IMG/VR virus record: IMGVR_UViG_3300046167_000162
Span: 1-54,256 of that record
DNA length: 54,256 nucleotides
Source of the DNA: a virus
Reading direction: 5' to 3' (one strand)
In this document: positions 19,107-26,263 of the stretch, piece after piece
How positions within the stretch are numbered: position 1 is the stretch's first letter
Layout: every line of letters starts with the position of its first letter
The notes under the pieces: model-generated
Databases searched by the model: none
What the model was told of the DNA's origin: nothing
The model's input: only the letters and a program-made list of their open reading frames with translations
Made by a program: the position numbers and the translations under genes

Positions 19107-19115
19107 AATTGTTCC

Positions 19116-20705
19116 TTAGTATCCAAACGTTGTGTCTGATGCCTGAAAGCCTGTACGCTGCGAGTCAGAGTTATAATCAAACAGATTACTTCTAGGTCTT
19201 GTCATGATACCATACCTTAGAGCGTCATAGATGTGGTCTTCTGACTTAGTGTCTACGTCCTCGGGGTTATTCTTGTCTAAGGGTAGAGAGGGTAACTGAG
19301 CAATTGTGTTGTAGCAGTTACTGAAGAAGACTATTCTTGGTTCTTCTGTGAAGTCATCTGTCTGAAGTCTTCTATGCAGTTCGTTTTTACCTGCTACACG
19401 GGAGCCCTTAGATCTGTCTGCTGGTCTCCAACGGCAACCCTTAACAATCATTTGCTCTGCTAGGCTGGGTCCAGTATCCCCTCTTTTGTGCCAGAGAGAA
19501 CTATCAAGAACACCATACCTTATTTTCTCTTCAGACTCAACCTCTAAAATCATATCAGCTAAGTCTGTTGCTAGTACCTTGCTTACGTACATCTCCCTGT
19601 ACACGATCAACTGCTCGTCAGGTGATACAGCAAACCATAGAACAGCACTGTAAGATCCGTAACCGTAGTCAGCTGCTCTGAACCTAGGCCAGTTGTGAGG
19701 AATCTCGAAAGGCTCTACAACGTGTGCTCTACGGTTAAATTCAGGAAAAGCTGCTCCCTCGTTAATGTCCCAGTCCCCTTCCAACAACTGACGCCGTTGG
19801 TGCTCAGGCAAAGAGAGAAGGTTGGCTTCGTACATCCCGTCATCAGACAGGTAAGGATTATCAAACAAAGTCGCAGGGATAAACTTTCTTTTAAAGAGAG
19901 GCTCACCTGACCGACTATGCCCACTGGGCCAACAAATAGTCTCACCTTCTAAGTCTGTCGCCCAAAATGCCTGATTAGGAGTATTCGGGTCAATAAAGGT
20001 TTTCTTAACCCAGTAGTGACCAGGACCACCAGGGTTACTCGTGGCTCTCATGTAGAGAGGTAACCCTGACGCCTTAGTGGTACGTAGCCTTGAGCGCATA
20101 TAGTTCCACGCATAGTCCGTAGGCCATTGAGTTAATTCATCAAATCCAATCCAGTTGAACGCTTGGCCTTGGTATCTCATAACGTCATCGTCACGGTCAA
20201 GGTAAGACATCCAGAGTGTTGCACCGCTAGGAGCTACCCAAGTCTTATCTCTCTCCATAAACTTAATACCTGGGATAGCTCTAGGATAAAGCTGTTTACT
20301 TACAGATATAAGTTCTCTTAGTTCCTCTGTACTTCTACGTACAATAAGCATTCGAGCGTTAGGGTTGTTCAAGTATCTGACTGGGTCAGCAATAAGACTA
20401 TAGCTCTTACCACCACCAGCTGCCCCACCGTACAGAACCTCTTGCTCTGTAGCCGCTAGGAAGCTTGTCTGAGGGCCAGGATTAGGCTCAAAGATAATAT
20501 CTCTCTGAACAGACTCAACATCAATCTCCTGAGGCTTCGGTATCGCTGGTGTCTGACCAACCGTCTCCAAAGATTCTTTTGGTAGCTCTACCACCAAGTC
20601 TTTGCTTTTCGATTTTCTCCGCTTTCCTTGACGCTTCTTGATACCTTTTGGCATACTTGCGATAGCTGGAGGAAGCCCGTCTGCGCTTTTCTTCGATCCT
20701 GACAC
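19116..20705 (-). CDS. terL: Terminase large subunit (ATPase-nuclease part)
   Basis: 529 residues as an open frame. Walker A GGAAGGGKS at 93-101, Walker B in NWIGFDELTQW near 187, coupling motif ATSNPGG, and the RNase-H-like nuclease with RAADYGYG and VLDSSLW..RGDTGP. It pumps DNA through the portal and cuts it. The first ~65 residues overlap the preceding gene by 185 bases in another frame, and no well-placed start codon follows that overlap. Removing one A from the four-A run at 20577-20580 joins both into one 628-residue protein, so this ORF is probably the C-terminal part of a frameshifted gene. Confidence 0.9.
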   Translation of the reverse strand: MSGSKKSADGLPPAIASMPKGIKKRQGKRRKSKSKDLVVELPKESLETVGQTPAIPKPQEIDVESVQRDIIFEPNPGPQTSFLAATEQEVLYGGAAGGGKSYSLIADPVRYLNNPNARMLIVRRSTEELRELISVSKQLYPRAIPGIKFMERDKTWVAPSGATLWMSYLDRDDDVMRYQGQAFNWIGFDELTQWPTDYAWNYMRSRLRTTKASGLPLYMRATSNPGGPGHYWVKKTFIDPNTPNQAFWATDLEGETICWPSGHSRSGEPLFKRKFIPATLFDNPYLSDDGMYEANLLSLPEHQRRQLLEGDWDINEGAAFPEFNRRAHVVEPFEIPHNWPRFRAADYGYGSYSAVLWFAVSPDEQLIVYREMYVSKVLATDLADMILEVESEEKIRYGVLDSSLWHKRGDTGPSLAEQMIVKGCRWRPADRSKGSRVAGKNELHRRLQTDDFTEEPRIVFFSNCYNTIAQLPSLPLDKNNPEDVDTKSEDHIYDALRYGIMTRPRSNLFDYNSDSQRTGFQASDTTFGY

Positions 20706-21003
20706 GTTTGTCTAACCCTACATGTGAGATATACCTACCTGATTGTTGAGTCAGCCACTTAGCTACTTGCCTTAGACTGTACTCCTGTAGGAATAGCTTT
20801 GCTTTTTCTAAAAGTTCTAATTCTTCTGGGATGGGTATGAGTAGATCTATGTCTTCTTCATCTTGTTTGTAACCAAATGGTACGTGTCTTCCAACTCTAA
20901 TGATAGGATACCACTCTCCGTTTTCTCCCCTGAGTGGTACCTGCCAGTCTACTTTAGTTGGGTAGTCTGCTTTGGATGCTCTTGCCGCCTTAACCTTAGG
21001 CAT
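20521..21003 (-). CDS. N-terminal part of terminase large subunit (frameshifted)
   Basis: 160 residues: DYPTKVDWQVPLRGENGEWYP, an acidic linker, then an HTH-like SLRQVAKWLTQQSGRYISHVGLDKRV and a basic coiled coil SSSYRKYAKRYQEASRKAEK. I recall this module as the N-terminus of long terminases in marine podoviruses, ahead of an RDIIFEPNPGPQT..LAA segment like the one in the next frame. Its last ~30 residues (after GGRATK) look unnatural, which fits a frame lost at the A run 20577-20580. It overlaps the small-terminase gene by eight bases. Alternative: a real separate small protein with an out-of-frame overlap. Confidence 0.7.
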   Translation of the reverse strand: MPKVKAARASKADYPTKVDWQVPLRGENGEWYPIIRVGRHVPFGYKQDEEDIDLLIPIPEELELLEKAKLFLQEYSLRQVAKWLTQQSGRYISHVGLDKRVRIEEKRRRASSSYRKYAKRYQEASRKAEKIEKQRLGGRATKRIFGDGWSDTSDTEASGD

Positions 21004-21361
21004 CTGTATCCTTGGAAGGTAGAATAAAGAGAGGCTCTGTTGTCTTAACCTCTACCTTCTCTGTCTTAGTAAAACCTGCTCTGTCCAAGATGTCTTTAGC
21101 TGCCATCATCTTTTCTTTAACCCCTAGATCTGTAGGGTCAGCCATCACACTGAACATTGTGTAAGCAGCTTTAGTGGAAGACCGTGAAATAAACTTTTTA
21201 GTTCTATCAACAATCTCGTCTTCAAGTGCTGAAACAATAGAGGATGTAGACATACCTTCGGAGTATCCTGCAAGCTTTCTGGCTTTAACAGGATCTCCTT
21301 TGGCTTCATCAAACAGAACGTCTAAGAACTTCTGTTGCTTCTCAGTTAGTTGCCTTGCCAT
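20996..21361 (-). CDS. terS: Terminase small subunit-like DNA-binding protein
   Basis: 121 residues. The N-terminal ARQLTEKQQKFLDVLFDEAKGDPVKARKLAGYS is the helix-turn-helix found in Terminase_2-type small subunits, followed by a helical oligomerisation part (IVDRTKKFISRSSTKAAYTMFSVM) and DLGVKEKMMAAKDILDRAG, also typical. It recognises packaging-site DNA and stimulates the large subunit. It directly precedes the large terminase and overlaps the DUF1127 gene by 20 bases. Confidence 0.82.
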   Translation of the reverse strand: MARQLTEKQQKFLDVLFDEAKGDPVKARKLAGYSEGMSTSSIVSALEDEIVDRTKKFISRSSTKAAYTMFSVMADPTDLGVKEKMMAAKDILDRAGFTKTEKVEVKTTEPLFILPSKDTDA

Positions 21362-21506
21362 ATACTGTTCGCCTTATTTCAGTACGTGAAATACCGATGT
21401 CACGTAGCTCTTTGTCTGACATGTTCTGGAGAATCCAGAAGTCTGCCCGTCTTTGTTGACCCTCTTGAATTGATCTCAGTGCGGTGTTTGCCCACTCTTT
21501 AAACAT
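21342..21506 (-). CDS. DUF1127 (YjiS-like) small regulatory protein
   Basis: 54 residues, ATG at 21506 with GGAG six bases before it. The core RADFWILQNMSDKELRDIGISRTEI matches the DUF1127 signature (L..MSD.EL.DIG..R.EI), a short Arg-rich family frequent in Alphaproteobacteria, where members bind RNA and affect sRNA turnover and phosphate or carbon metabolism. It opens the terminase transcription unit and overlaps the small terminase by 20 bases. The start region lies in a hairpin that covers its ribosome site. Role in the phage is not known; host-derived and regulatory is my inference. Confidence 0.75.
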   Translation of the reverse strand: MFKEWANTALRSIQEGQQRRADFWILQNMSDKELRDIGISRTEIRRTVYGKATN

Positions 21507-21565
21507 ATTAGTCTCCGTTTAGATTGTACAAGTAGCAGGATTAGCTACCGGAGACTAGTTATATA
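21507..21565 (-). promoter_or_regulatory. Leader hairpin hiding the DUF1127 ribosome binding site
   Basis: A perfect 9-bp inverted repeat, TAGTCTCCG (minus strand, from 21557) and CGGAGACTA (21517-21509), encloses a second stem GTAGC/GCTAC with a seven-base loop. The 3' arm contains the GGAG Shine-Dalgarno, which therefore pairs with CTCC of the 5' arm. No U run follows, so it is not a terminator. Translational control by opening of the stem is inferred. Confidence 0.65.
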
Positions 21566-21571
21566 CATATA

Positions 21572-21600
21572 GTTATATCATACCACAGACAATAATGCAA
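21572..21600 (-). promoter_or_regulatory. Possible promoter for DUF1127-terminase unit
   Basis: On the minus strand TTGCAT (21600-21595) is followed after 17 bases by TATAAC (21577-21572). The -10 is 5/6 and identical to that of the coat promoter; the -35 is weak (TTG only). Transcription would start near 21566, just before the leader hairpin. Confidence 0.4.
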
Positions 21601-21608
21601 CCCCGCTA

Positions 21609-21968
21609 TTACCCTACTGGGACGAAGGTCTCTGTTACCGTAAGGATAGTGTCGATATGCCCAGCAGAAACAGGTACGTTTTGTATCTTGTCACCAGGTT
21701 GAAGTACTAGATCGATGTCGGAAAAGGTAACGTAGTCACCTGAATTTAGACTCTTACCTGAAAGAAAGTGAGACGTGTAGTCATCAGCTGCTACATACCA
21801 CTCTACATCTACAGAGTTTGTACTGCCACCACCGTTGACTACATGGATAAACGTAACCTCAGCTACACAGTTAGCGGGGCATGTATATACAACCTCTGTA
21901 GCAGTGCCACTGTTGTGACCGTACACAGAACGCATACGTGATGGCTTGCCCTGATTAACTAAACTCAT
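21609..21968 (-). CDS. Predicted beta-sandwich virion protein
   Basis: 119 residues, nearly all beta strand: MRSVYGHNSGTATEVVYTCPANCVAEVTFIHVVNGGG...VDVEWY...SGKSLNSGDYVTF..IDLVLQPGDKIQ. The alternating pattern with the phrase LQPGDKIQ is typical of small phage decoration or tail-surface proteins. Two Cys in CPANC could form a small loop. It overlaps the next gene upstream by four bases. No enzyme motif; structural role inferred. Confidence 0.65.
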   Translation of the reverse strand: MSLVNQGKPSRMRSVYGHNSGTATEVVYTCPANCVAEVTFIHVVNGGGSTNSVDVEWYVAADDYTSHFLSGKSLNSGDYVTFSDIDLVLQPGDKIQNVPVSAGHIDTILTVTETFVPVG

Positions 21969-22249
21969 TTCTTCTTCATCACCTTCTTAGCAGTCTTAAC
22001 TACCCAAGCCTCGTTGACCTCAGTAGTAGGGTCATCAGCAATGAAGTGACCATTCTCGTCCCGTGCTCTCTCAAGAACAGGATCAGGGGTAGCCTTAACC
22101 TTAGGCTGTGGTTTCTTCTTCTTCGGTTTATCTGCGCCAGCCAAGAAGTCTAGAACAGCAGCGTCTTTAGTTTGCCACTCTCCATAAACCTTCTCTGCAA
22201 GGACATCACCACGAGGGCTGAGAACTCTATCACCTTCAAGTTTAAACAT
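21965..22249 (-). CDS. Hypothetical Lys-rich protein
   Basis: 94 residues. The start FKLEGDRVLSPRGDVLAEKVYGEWQTKDAAVLDFLAG looks like a short folded beta-alpha unit, followed by a KPKKKKPQPK basic linker and a C-terminal helix ending in KKVMKKK. No family is recognised. It overlaps the beta-sandwich protein by four bases and is three bases from the next upstream gene, so it is part of one tightly packed unit. Confidence 0.65.
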   Translation of the reverse strand: MFKLEGDRVLSPRGDVLAEKVYGEWQTKDAAVLDFLAGADKPKKKKPQPKVKATPDPVLERARDENGHFIADDPTTEVNEAWVVKTAKKVMKKK

Positions 22250-22251
22250 GA

Positions 22252-23133
22252 TTAGTACTTACCCTCTACACCAAACTTTTTCTTGTGATCTGTGATAGAC
22301 TCTTCTTTGTAACGAGTAGTATACTTCTTATCTTTCCAAGTAAAGGTAGCGTTACCAGACTTACGGTTTCTAGCGAAGGCTTTACCGAAGGACTCGTTAG
22401 TAACTGGACCAGCAGCAGGACGTTGTTTAGGTCTAAGGGACTTTTTAGGTGCAGTCTGAGTAGGAGCATTCTTCCTAGTCTCTGCTGCCTTCTTGTTTGC
22501 GTCAGCTGTTTTCTTGGTGGTCTTCTTCAAAGGTGGTTTCTTAGCTGCTGGCTTCTTATCATCAGAGGAGGAGACTACTACCTCAGGTGCAGCTGTATCA
22601 AGAGCACCCAGTTTAGCGTTTGGTCCTCTCATAACTTTAGGGTTCATACCCACAATGCGAGAACCACTTGGTCTTCCTGGAGCGTTCTTGTTAGGTGTGA
22701 TATCCTTCATAGGACGGCTAGGTCCAGAACTATTACTACCTGAACGAGGAGCCTTAGGTTTACCTACACTTGTGCCAGGCTTTGGTCTTGCAGTTGTAGA
22801 AGGAACTCTAGGTTTGGAACCAGCGCCTGAGTTTGCTGGGGGCTTAGGAGCAGTTCTTGGCGCTGCAGGGGCAGTGTTAGCTCTTGCTGCTGGTGGTCTG
22901 CTCTTAGTGTACTGACCAGTAGAGGACTTAGGCTGAGGTGCTTGAGGCACTCTTGTCTGTTTTAAAACATTTGCTACATTACCAGCTGTAACATTTTTAG
23001 GGGGATTTTTAAGATTATCAACTTGTTTCTTAGTAAGCCTTTTAGCCCCTCTTTTCATCAAGAGATCAAGTGCTTTTTTTGATATTACCCGAAGAGCTGT
23101 TGCTCCAAGCATTACGACTACTGGTGCTGGCAT
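22252..23133 (-). CDS. Large basic Pro/Lys/Ser-rich protein
   Basis: 293 residues. A hydrophobic first ~15 residues (MPAPVVVMLGATALRV) and a helical KKALDLLMKRGAKRLTKKQVDNL are followed by about 190 residues of disordered Pro/Lys/Arg/Ser/Ala-rich sequence, and a C-terminal folded piece FGKAFARNRKSGNATFTWKDKKYTTRYKEE. That last pattern (FAxAR..G..TFTWxGKxYTTRxKEE) recurs at the end of many marine phage proteins. A DNA-associated virion component is plausible from charge; not established. Confidence 0.7.
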   Translation of the reverse strand: MPAPVVVMLGATALRVISKKALDLLMKRGAKRLTKKQVDNLKNPPKNVTAGNVANVLKQTRVPQAPQPKSSTGQYTKSRPPAARANTAPAAPRTAPKPPANSGAGSKPRVPSTTARPKPGTSVGKPKAPRSGSNSSGPSRPMKDITPNKNAPGRPSGSRIVGMNPKVMRGPNAKLGALDTAAPEVVVSSSDDKKPAAKKPPLKKTTKKTADANKKAAETRKNAPTQTAPKKSLRPKQRPAAGPVTNESFGKAFARNRKSGNATFTWKDKKYTTRYKEESITDHKKKFGVEGKY

Positions 23134-23138
23134 TTTAC

Positions 23139-23549
23139 TTATCCTTTATACGATGCGCCACATTTGGCTTGAACTACACCACCTGCCTTGTAGCCTGACT
23201 TCTTAGTCATCCCACCTTTGGACATGTAACCCATTTTGTTTCTAACTGGCTTTGGGAGCTTCTTGAGTCCCTTTTGTTCTGCTGTAGGAGTTTTCATTGC
23301 TAGTGTACCTTTGGCTGCTCTGAATGGTTTTACTTTATCTGCTATCTTCTTAGGTTGTTTCACGAACTGCTTACCTTCTGCAGTCCCTTCTCTTTTAGCT
23401 TTTGTAGTGGCTGCATACTCAGAAGGAGATAAAGACTTAATAGCTTTCTCTGGTAAGTATCTCTCACCAGTCTTAGCACTAGGCTTTCCACTCTTTGTGC
23501 GCCACTTCTGTTTTGTCCAGTCCTTTAGAGACTTCTGAGGAGCCTTCAT
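23139..23549 (-). CDS. Small basic phage protein (DWTKQKWRTKSGKPS family)
   Basis: 136 residues, strongly basic. The start LKDWTKQKWRTKSGKPSAKTGERYLP and the later SPSEYAATTKAKREG..GKQFVKQPKKIA form a motif set I recognise from cyanophages and other marine phages, where function is unknown. The C-terminus is Gly/Lys-rich. It overlaps the next upstream gene by four bases. DNA or nucleoid binding is possible from charge only. Confidence 0.72.
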   Translation of the reverse strand: MKAPQKSLKDWTKQKWRTKSGKPSAKTGERYLPEKAIKSLSPSEYAATTKAKREGTAEGKQFVKQPKKIADKVKPFRAAKGTLAMKTPTAEQKGLKKLPKPVRNKMGYMSKGGMTKKSGYKAGGVVQAKCGASYKG

Positions 23550-23836
23550 GACGTGTAGCCTCCACCTTTAGCTTTGTATTGTTTCGCAACCATCTGGGCT
23601 TTTCTCGCAGACCATTGTCCAGGCTTTCCACCTTTTGAACTCGCCTTGGCTTGGGCCACAAGTTTCTTGCGCATGGTTGGTTTGGTATAGTTACCAGCAG
23701 CATTGACTGTGTCTCCACCTTTGGAGTAGCCAGAGGCTCTGATAGCTTTACCTTGTCTTTCAGCAGCAGCCTTGGTTTTGTAGACCTTACCAGTCTTACC
23801 CCAACGATAACCACCTTTTACTTTGTAGACTGGCAT
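23546..23836 (-). CDS. Small basic phage protein (KPGQWSARKAQ family)
   Basis: 96 residues, basic. It begins MPVYKVKGGYRWGKTGKVYKTKAAAERQG and ends KASSKGGKPGQWSARKAQMV.KQYKAKGGGY, both halves of which recur in marine phages and sometimes as paired modules. Function unknown. It precedes a related basic protein with a four-base overlap, and the two share lysine and glycine-rich composition. Expressed early or mid from the leftward promoter is inferred from position. Confidence 0.72.
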   Translation of the reverse strand: MPVYKVKGGYRWGKTGKVYKTKAAAERQGKAIRASGYSKGGDTVNAAGNYTKPTMRKKLVAQAKASSKGGKPGQWSARKAQMVAKQYKAKGGGYTS

Positions 23837-23854
23837 TAGGCTGACTTCCCTATT

Positions 23855-24026
23855 TCAAAACACAGAGGTATTCGCAAGTGCGCCTTGGCTTACAAGGTAA
23901 TCAGCCATCTCTGTTGCATCAACCTTACAAGAAGACTCCGTGTAGAACATCTCTTTTGTGTTAGCATATACTTGGCAAGACGTAGCCATCTGGTTTGTAC
24001 AAGGCCAAGATAATAGCTACCCACAT
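23855..24026 (-). pseudogene. Small secreted/membrane protein broken by a one-base shift
   Basis: An ATG at 24026 overlaps the upstream stop as TAATG and reads MWVAIILALYKPDGY, then stops after 21 codons. In the next frame lies MATSCQVYANTKEMF and the stretch to 23855. Dropping one A from the AAA run (TTT on the plus strand, 23994-23996) joins them into a 56-residue protein: a hydrophobic N-terminus, then two Cys and a Tyr/Thr-rich body. Small exported phage proteins of this form are common. The shift could be a sequence error. Confidence 0.5.
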
Positions 24027-24343
24027 TACATCATGTCTTCTTCACCAAAGCCCATGTCTTTACATTCCCAAGCTTGACAAGAAGCCTCTTGAGAACACAT
24101 AAACTTAAACTTCATGCAAGCACCCATACCGGACTCAGCATTCAAAGCCTTGAGTGTCTTGGCTCTGTTGTTAAAGTAATGGCAGTTACCACACTTCTTA
24201 AGCTTAGCGTACTCTAGCTCTTTATCCCAAGCCTTGGCAAGCTCTTCCTCAGAAGCACCGTACATCCAGTACTCTTCGGCACGGTCTTTGTTCTTTGGGT
24301 CTACCTCAGGAGTGTCTCCACCCATCATTAAGCCAACTTTCAT
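24026..24343 (-). CDS. Cys-rich small protein, probable metal binder
   Basis: About 105 residues from the ATG at 24343, which has AAAAGGA five bases before it; in-frame ATGs at 24346 and 24361 are alternatives. Seven Cys: CGNC near the middle, then CMKFKFMC, SC and a WEC near the end. The pattern C-x2-C ... C-x6-C-x5-C-x4-C suggests an iron-sulfur or zinc site. An acidic EELAKAWDKELE helix precedes it. Seen in other marine phages; no known function. It is coupled by TAATG to the gene after it. Confidence 0.7.
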   Translation of the reverse strand: MKVGLMMGGDTPEVDPKNKDRAEEYWMYGASEEELAKAWDKELEYAKLKKCGNCHYFNNRAKTLKALNAESGMGACMKFKFMCSQEASCQAWECKDMGFGEEDMM

Positions 24344-24660
24344 CATGATCCTTTTACCCACTTCTTAGAGCTAGATTTAGTTTTAGAGGGACTCCACTTA
24401 ACCTTATCAGCCCAGTAAGCAGCCGAAAGCTTTCCTCTCTTGATATTCTTTTGATGTCTGGACTTGAAAGCTTCCCTCTGCCCAGCTGTCTGGTTCGTCT
24501 TAACACCCTGCTGTCCAAACCTGATGAGCTTGTACTGACCTCCTTCAGATGCCATAACAACGTGAGACTTAGTTGGATGCTTAGGAGTTCTCTTAGGCTT
24601 ATTAACACCTGAGAGACCTTCTCTTTCCATTGTTGCTTTTACTCTATCAGGTACAGCCAT
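24343..24660 (-). CDS. Small basic conserved phage protein
   Basis: 105 residues, basic. KPKRTPKHPTKSHVVMASEGGQYKLIRFGQQGV, then QREAFKSRHQKNIKRGKLSAAYWADKVKW. I recognise this pattern from many marine phages (tentatively DUF6321), always of unknown function. The RH..N...G.LSAAYWADKVKW part looks like a compact nucleic-acid-binding unit. It starts one base after the endolysin stop region and overlaps the Cys-rich gene. Confidence 0.72.
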   Translation of the reverse strand: MAVPDRVKATMEREGLSGVNKPKRTPKHPTKSHVVMASEGGQYKLIRFGQQGVKTNQTAGQREAFKSRHQKNIKRGKLSAAYWADKVKWSPSKTKSSSKKWVKGS

Positions 24661-24661
24661 A

Positions 24662-25114
24662 TTACATCAACTCGAAATGAGGACCATCAATAAAAGGTCT
24701 ACGTCCTTGGGATCTTCTCAGGTCTACATAAGCCATCATTGCATCTTCTGCTGTACCTGGATAATCCCTAATATCACCTTCAGACCAAGCTGCACCCCAC
24801 TTGATTGCTACACCAAGTTCCTTAGCTGCCTCTTTCATTGCGTCACAGAGGTCATCGTAGACATTCAGTTCCCATACGCCCTTACCATCCACATAAGCCA
24901 TTAGGTCTACTGCTCTGCCTTCTAGATGCTTAGACTTCATAGTCTGAGACTTACCAGCAGCTACAAGCTTCTCTTGCTCTTCTACTGTGCGTAGACCATA
25001 GATAACTCCGAAGTCTACTTTGGTAAGCTCGATAGCACGTTTAACTACAGCAACAAGTCTTTCGTCTACGCCTTCCATCTTAGCTAGGCTACGGTTGGAT
25101 AACTTAAACGCCAT
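24662..25114 (-). CDS. Endolysin: M15-type L-Ala-D-Glu / D-Ala peptidase
   Basis: 150 residues, the usual length for a single-domain Peptidase_M15_4 endolysin. Zinc ligands are visible: H63 and D70 in SKHLEGRAVD and H146 in GPHFEL, the last before the C-terminus. The N-terminal FGVIYGLRTVEEQEKL is the family's substrate loop region. It cleaves peptide bonds in the cell wall at lysis. It has no signal peptide, so release depends on the two membrane proteins encoded just upstream, with a one-base overlap. Confidence 0.88.
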   Translation of the reverse strand: MAFKLSNRSLAKMEGVDERLVAVVKRAIELTKVDFGVIYGLRTVEEQEKLVAAGKSQTMKSKHLEGRAVDLMAYVDGKGVWELNVYDDLCDAMKEAAKELGVAIKWGAAWSEGDIRDYPGTAEDAMMAYVDLRRSQGRRPFIDGPHFELM

Positions 25115-25470
25115 TACTTCTTCCCTGTAAAGAACTTAGATACTGATCTCATACCAATGCTTGCACTTACAATACCACCCAAAGAATACTGATACCAGGT
25201 AGGCATAGCTTCAAGTGATGTAAAACCTGCCTGTACGATCTCGTTCCCCCAGTCACCACAAAATGCAAGGATAAGAGGAATGGAGAAGAGTAGAGTAATC
25301 CACTCGTCTTTCCAGCTGTTCTGGGTGCTGTTCATAGCAGCAATGTCCCAGTCGATCTCACCAGTAGCTTGCTTTACTTTAATCTCTGCATTGGCTTTCT
25401 GTACTGCTACCTTACCATCAAGATAACTAGTAGCTAGTCCACCTACAGCACCTATAATCTGACCTATCAT
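25114..25470 (-). CDS. GTA-type 3TM holin-like protein
   Basis: 118 residues. N-terminal hydrophobic stretch (IIGAVGGLATSYL), an amphipathic charged helix, then WKDEWITLLFSIPLILAFCGDWG and WYQYSLGGIVSASIGMRSVSKFF. This is the pattern of the holin family first described in gene transfer agents of Alphaproteobacteria (GTA_holin_3TM). It makes membrane holes that let the endolysin out. It overlaps the endolysin start by one base and the upstream holin-like gene by four. Confidence 0.75.
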   Translation of the reverse strand: MIGQIIGAVGGLATSYLDGKVAVQKANAEIKVKQATGEIDWDIAAMNSTQNSWKDEWITLLFSIPLILAFCGDWGNEIVQAGFTSLEAMPTWYQYSLGGIVSASIGMRSVSKFFTGKK

Positions 25471-25712
25471 TTCTTATAACTCTCTTCGTGTACTACACGT
25501 GTTGGTGTTACAGTAGTCTTAGACTCTTTGCCCATCCATATACCGAAGCAACCAGTTAAAGCACCCATACAAACTGATACAAGACCTGACTGTGCTACAC
25601 TTGGATCTGGCAGTGACATAAACCAGTGTACTGCCTGGTACGTAAGTACAGTAACAGCTAACATCATAAGACGTGGTAGTACTTTCCAGTCATCCAATAC
25701 AGTCTTAGCCAT
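25467..25712 (-). CDS. Second holin-like two-TM protein
   Basis: 81 residues with two hydrophobic helices (about 15-33 and 42-61) divided by a short turn, MSLPDPSVAQSG, and a hydrophilic C-terminus. Size and topology are those of class II holins. Being next to a 3TM holin-like gene and an endolysin supports a lysis role; it may be the holin and its neighbour the antiholin, or the reverse. Confidence 0.65.
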   Translation of the reverse strand: MAKTVLDDWKVLPRLMMLAVTVLTYQAVHWFMSLPDPSVAQSGLVSVCMGALTGCFGIWMGKESKTTVTPTRVVHEESYKK

Positions 25713-25716
25713 AAGC

Positions 25717-25971
25717 TTATTCCCAGTCTCTTTTCCTGTTAGGATCTAAAACAGTATTACTGCTAAGCATACCCTCTAGGTACATAGATCTTTCCATTCT
25801 GTCTAATGTAATCCAATCCCCTGAGTAATTGTAGTAAGCTTCTCTAGCATAGAAGACTGAACTATGAGGGATGTGTACTCTTCGTAGTACCTTGTCATTA
25901 CCTTTAGCTAATGCTGTGTAGAACTCTTCTAACACTTTATCAGATTGGTAGTACTTTACTCTTTTAGCCAT
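25717..25971 (-). CDS. First leftward early gene, hypothetical
   Basis: 84 residues from ATG 25971: AKRVKYYQSDKVLEEFYTALAKGNDKVLRRVHIPHSSVFYAREAYYNYSGDWITLDRMERSMYLEGML. The upstream GTG at 26013 lies before the predicted transcription start, so I chose the ATG. Rich in Tyr and charged residues; no family recognised. It has no clear Shine-Dalgarno. It is the first gene of the leftward unit, five bases before the holin-like gene. Confidence 0.65.
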   Translation of the reverse strand: MAKRVKYYQSDKVLEEFYTALAKGNDKVLRRVHIPHSSVFYAREAYYNYSGDWITLDRMERSMYLEGMLSSNTVLDPNRKRDWE

Positions 25972-25995
25972 TTCATTTGAACCAATGCACCAGTA

Positions 25996-26023
25996 GTTGT
26001 ACTCAATAGACACTAACTGTCAA
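25996..26023 (-). promoter_or_regulatory. Proximal leftward promoter
   Basis: Minus-strand TTGACA (26023-26018) and TACAAC (26001-25996) with 16 bases between. Transcription would start near 25989, about 18 bases before the first ATG. Same -35 and spacer as the distal leftward promoter; the -10 is weaker (4/6). Confidence 0.55.
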
Positions 26024-26263
26024 GAGCTAAATGCAGATAAGGGTATCCTAAATGCATAAGCCTCTGGTAGAGTCTAAAATTATATTTTACCTTTGATAGA
26101 AATAGAAGCCTACTGGTAGTACTGTTAGTTATTACTAGTAGTTCTATAAGTATTATAAGTATAAGAAGTATAAGACTGCTAGTATTAGCTAACAGTTATA
26201 ACTTATATGTATAATACTATTGGTATATACTGTTAGATACAGTAGGTATATACTATAAGTATA
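26014..26263. repeat. AT-rich repeat-bearing leader of the leftward unit
   Basis: About 250 bases with no gene. It contains TATAAGTAT-type direct repeats (26155-26185), CTACTGGTAGTA at 26110-26121, and copies of ACTGTTAGT or its complement. The same words occur in the gap at 31,140-31,260. It would form the untranslated leader of RNA from the distal leftward promoter. Confidence 0.6.

Noticed and set aside
22285-22915. Plus-strand ORFs of 140-152 residues inside the basic-protein gene
   Set aside because: They are complements of low-complexity Lys/Pro codons and lack starts with ribosome sites.
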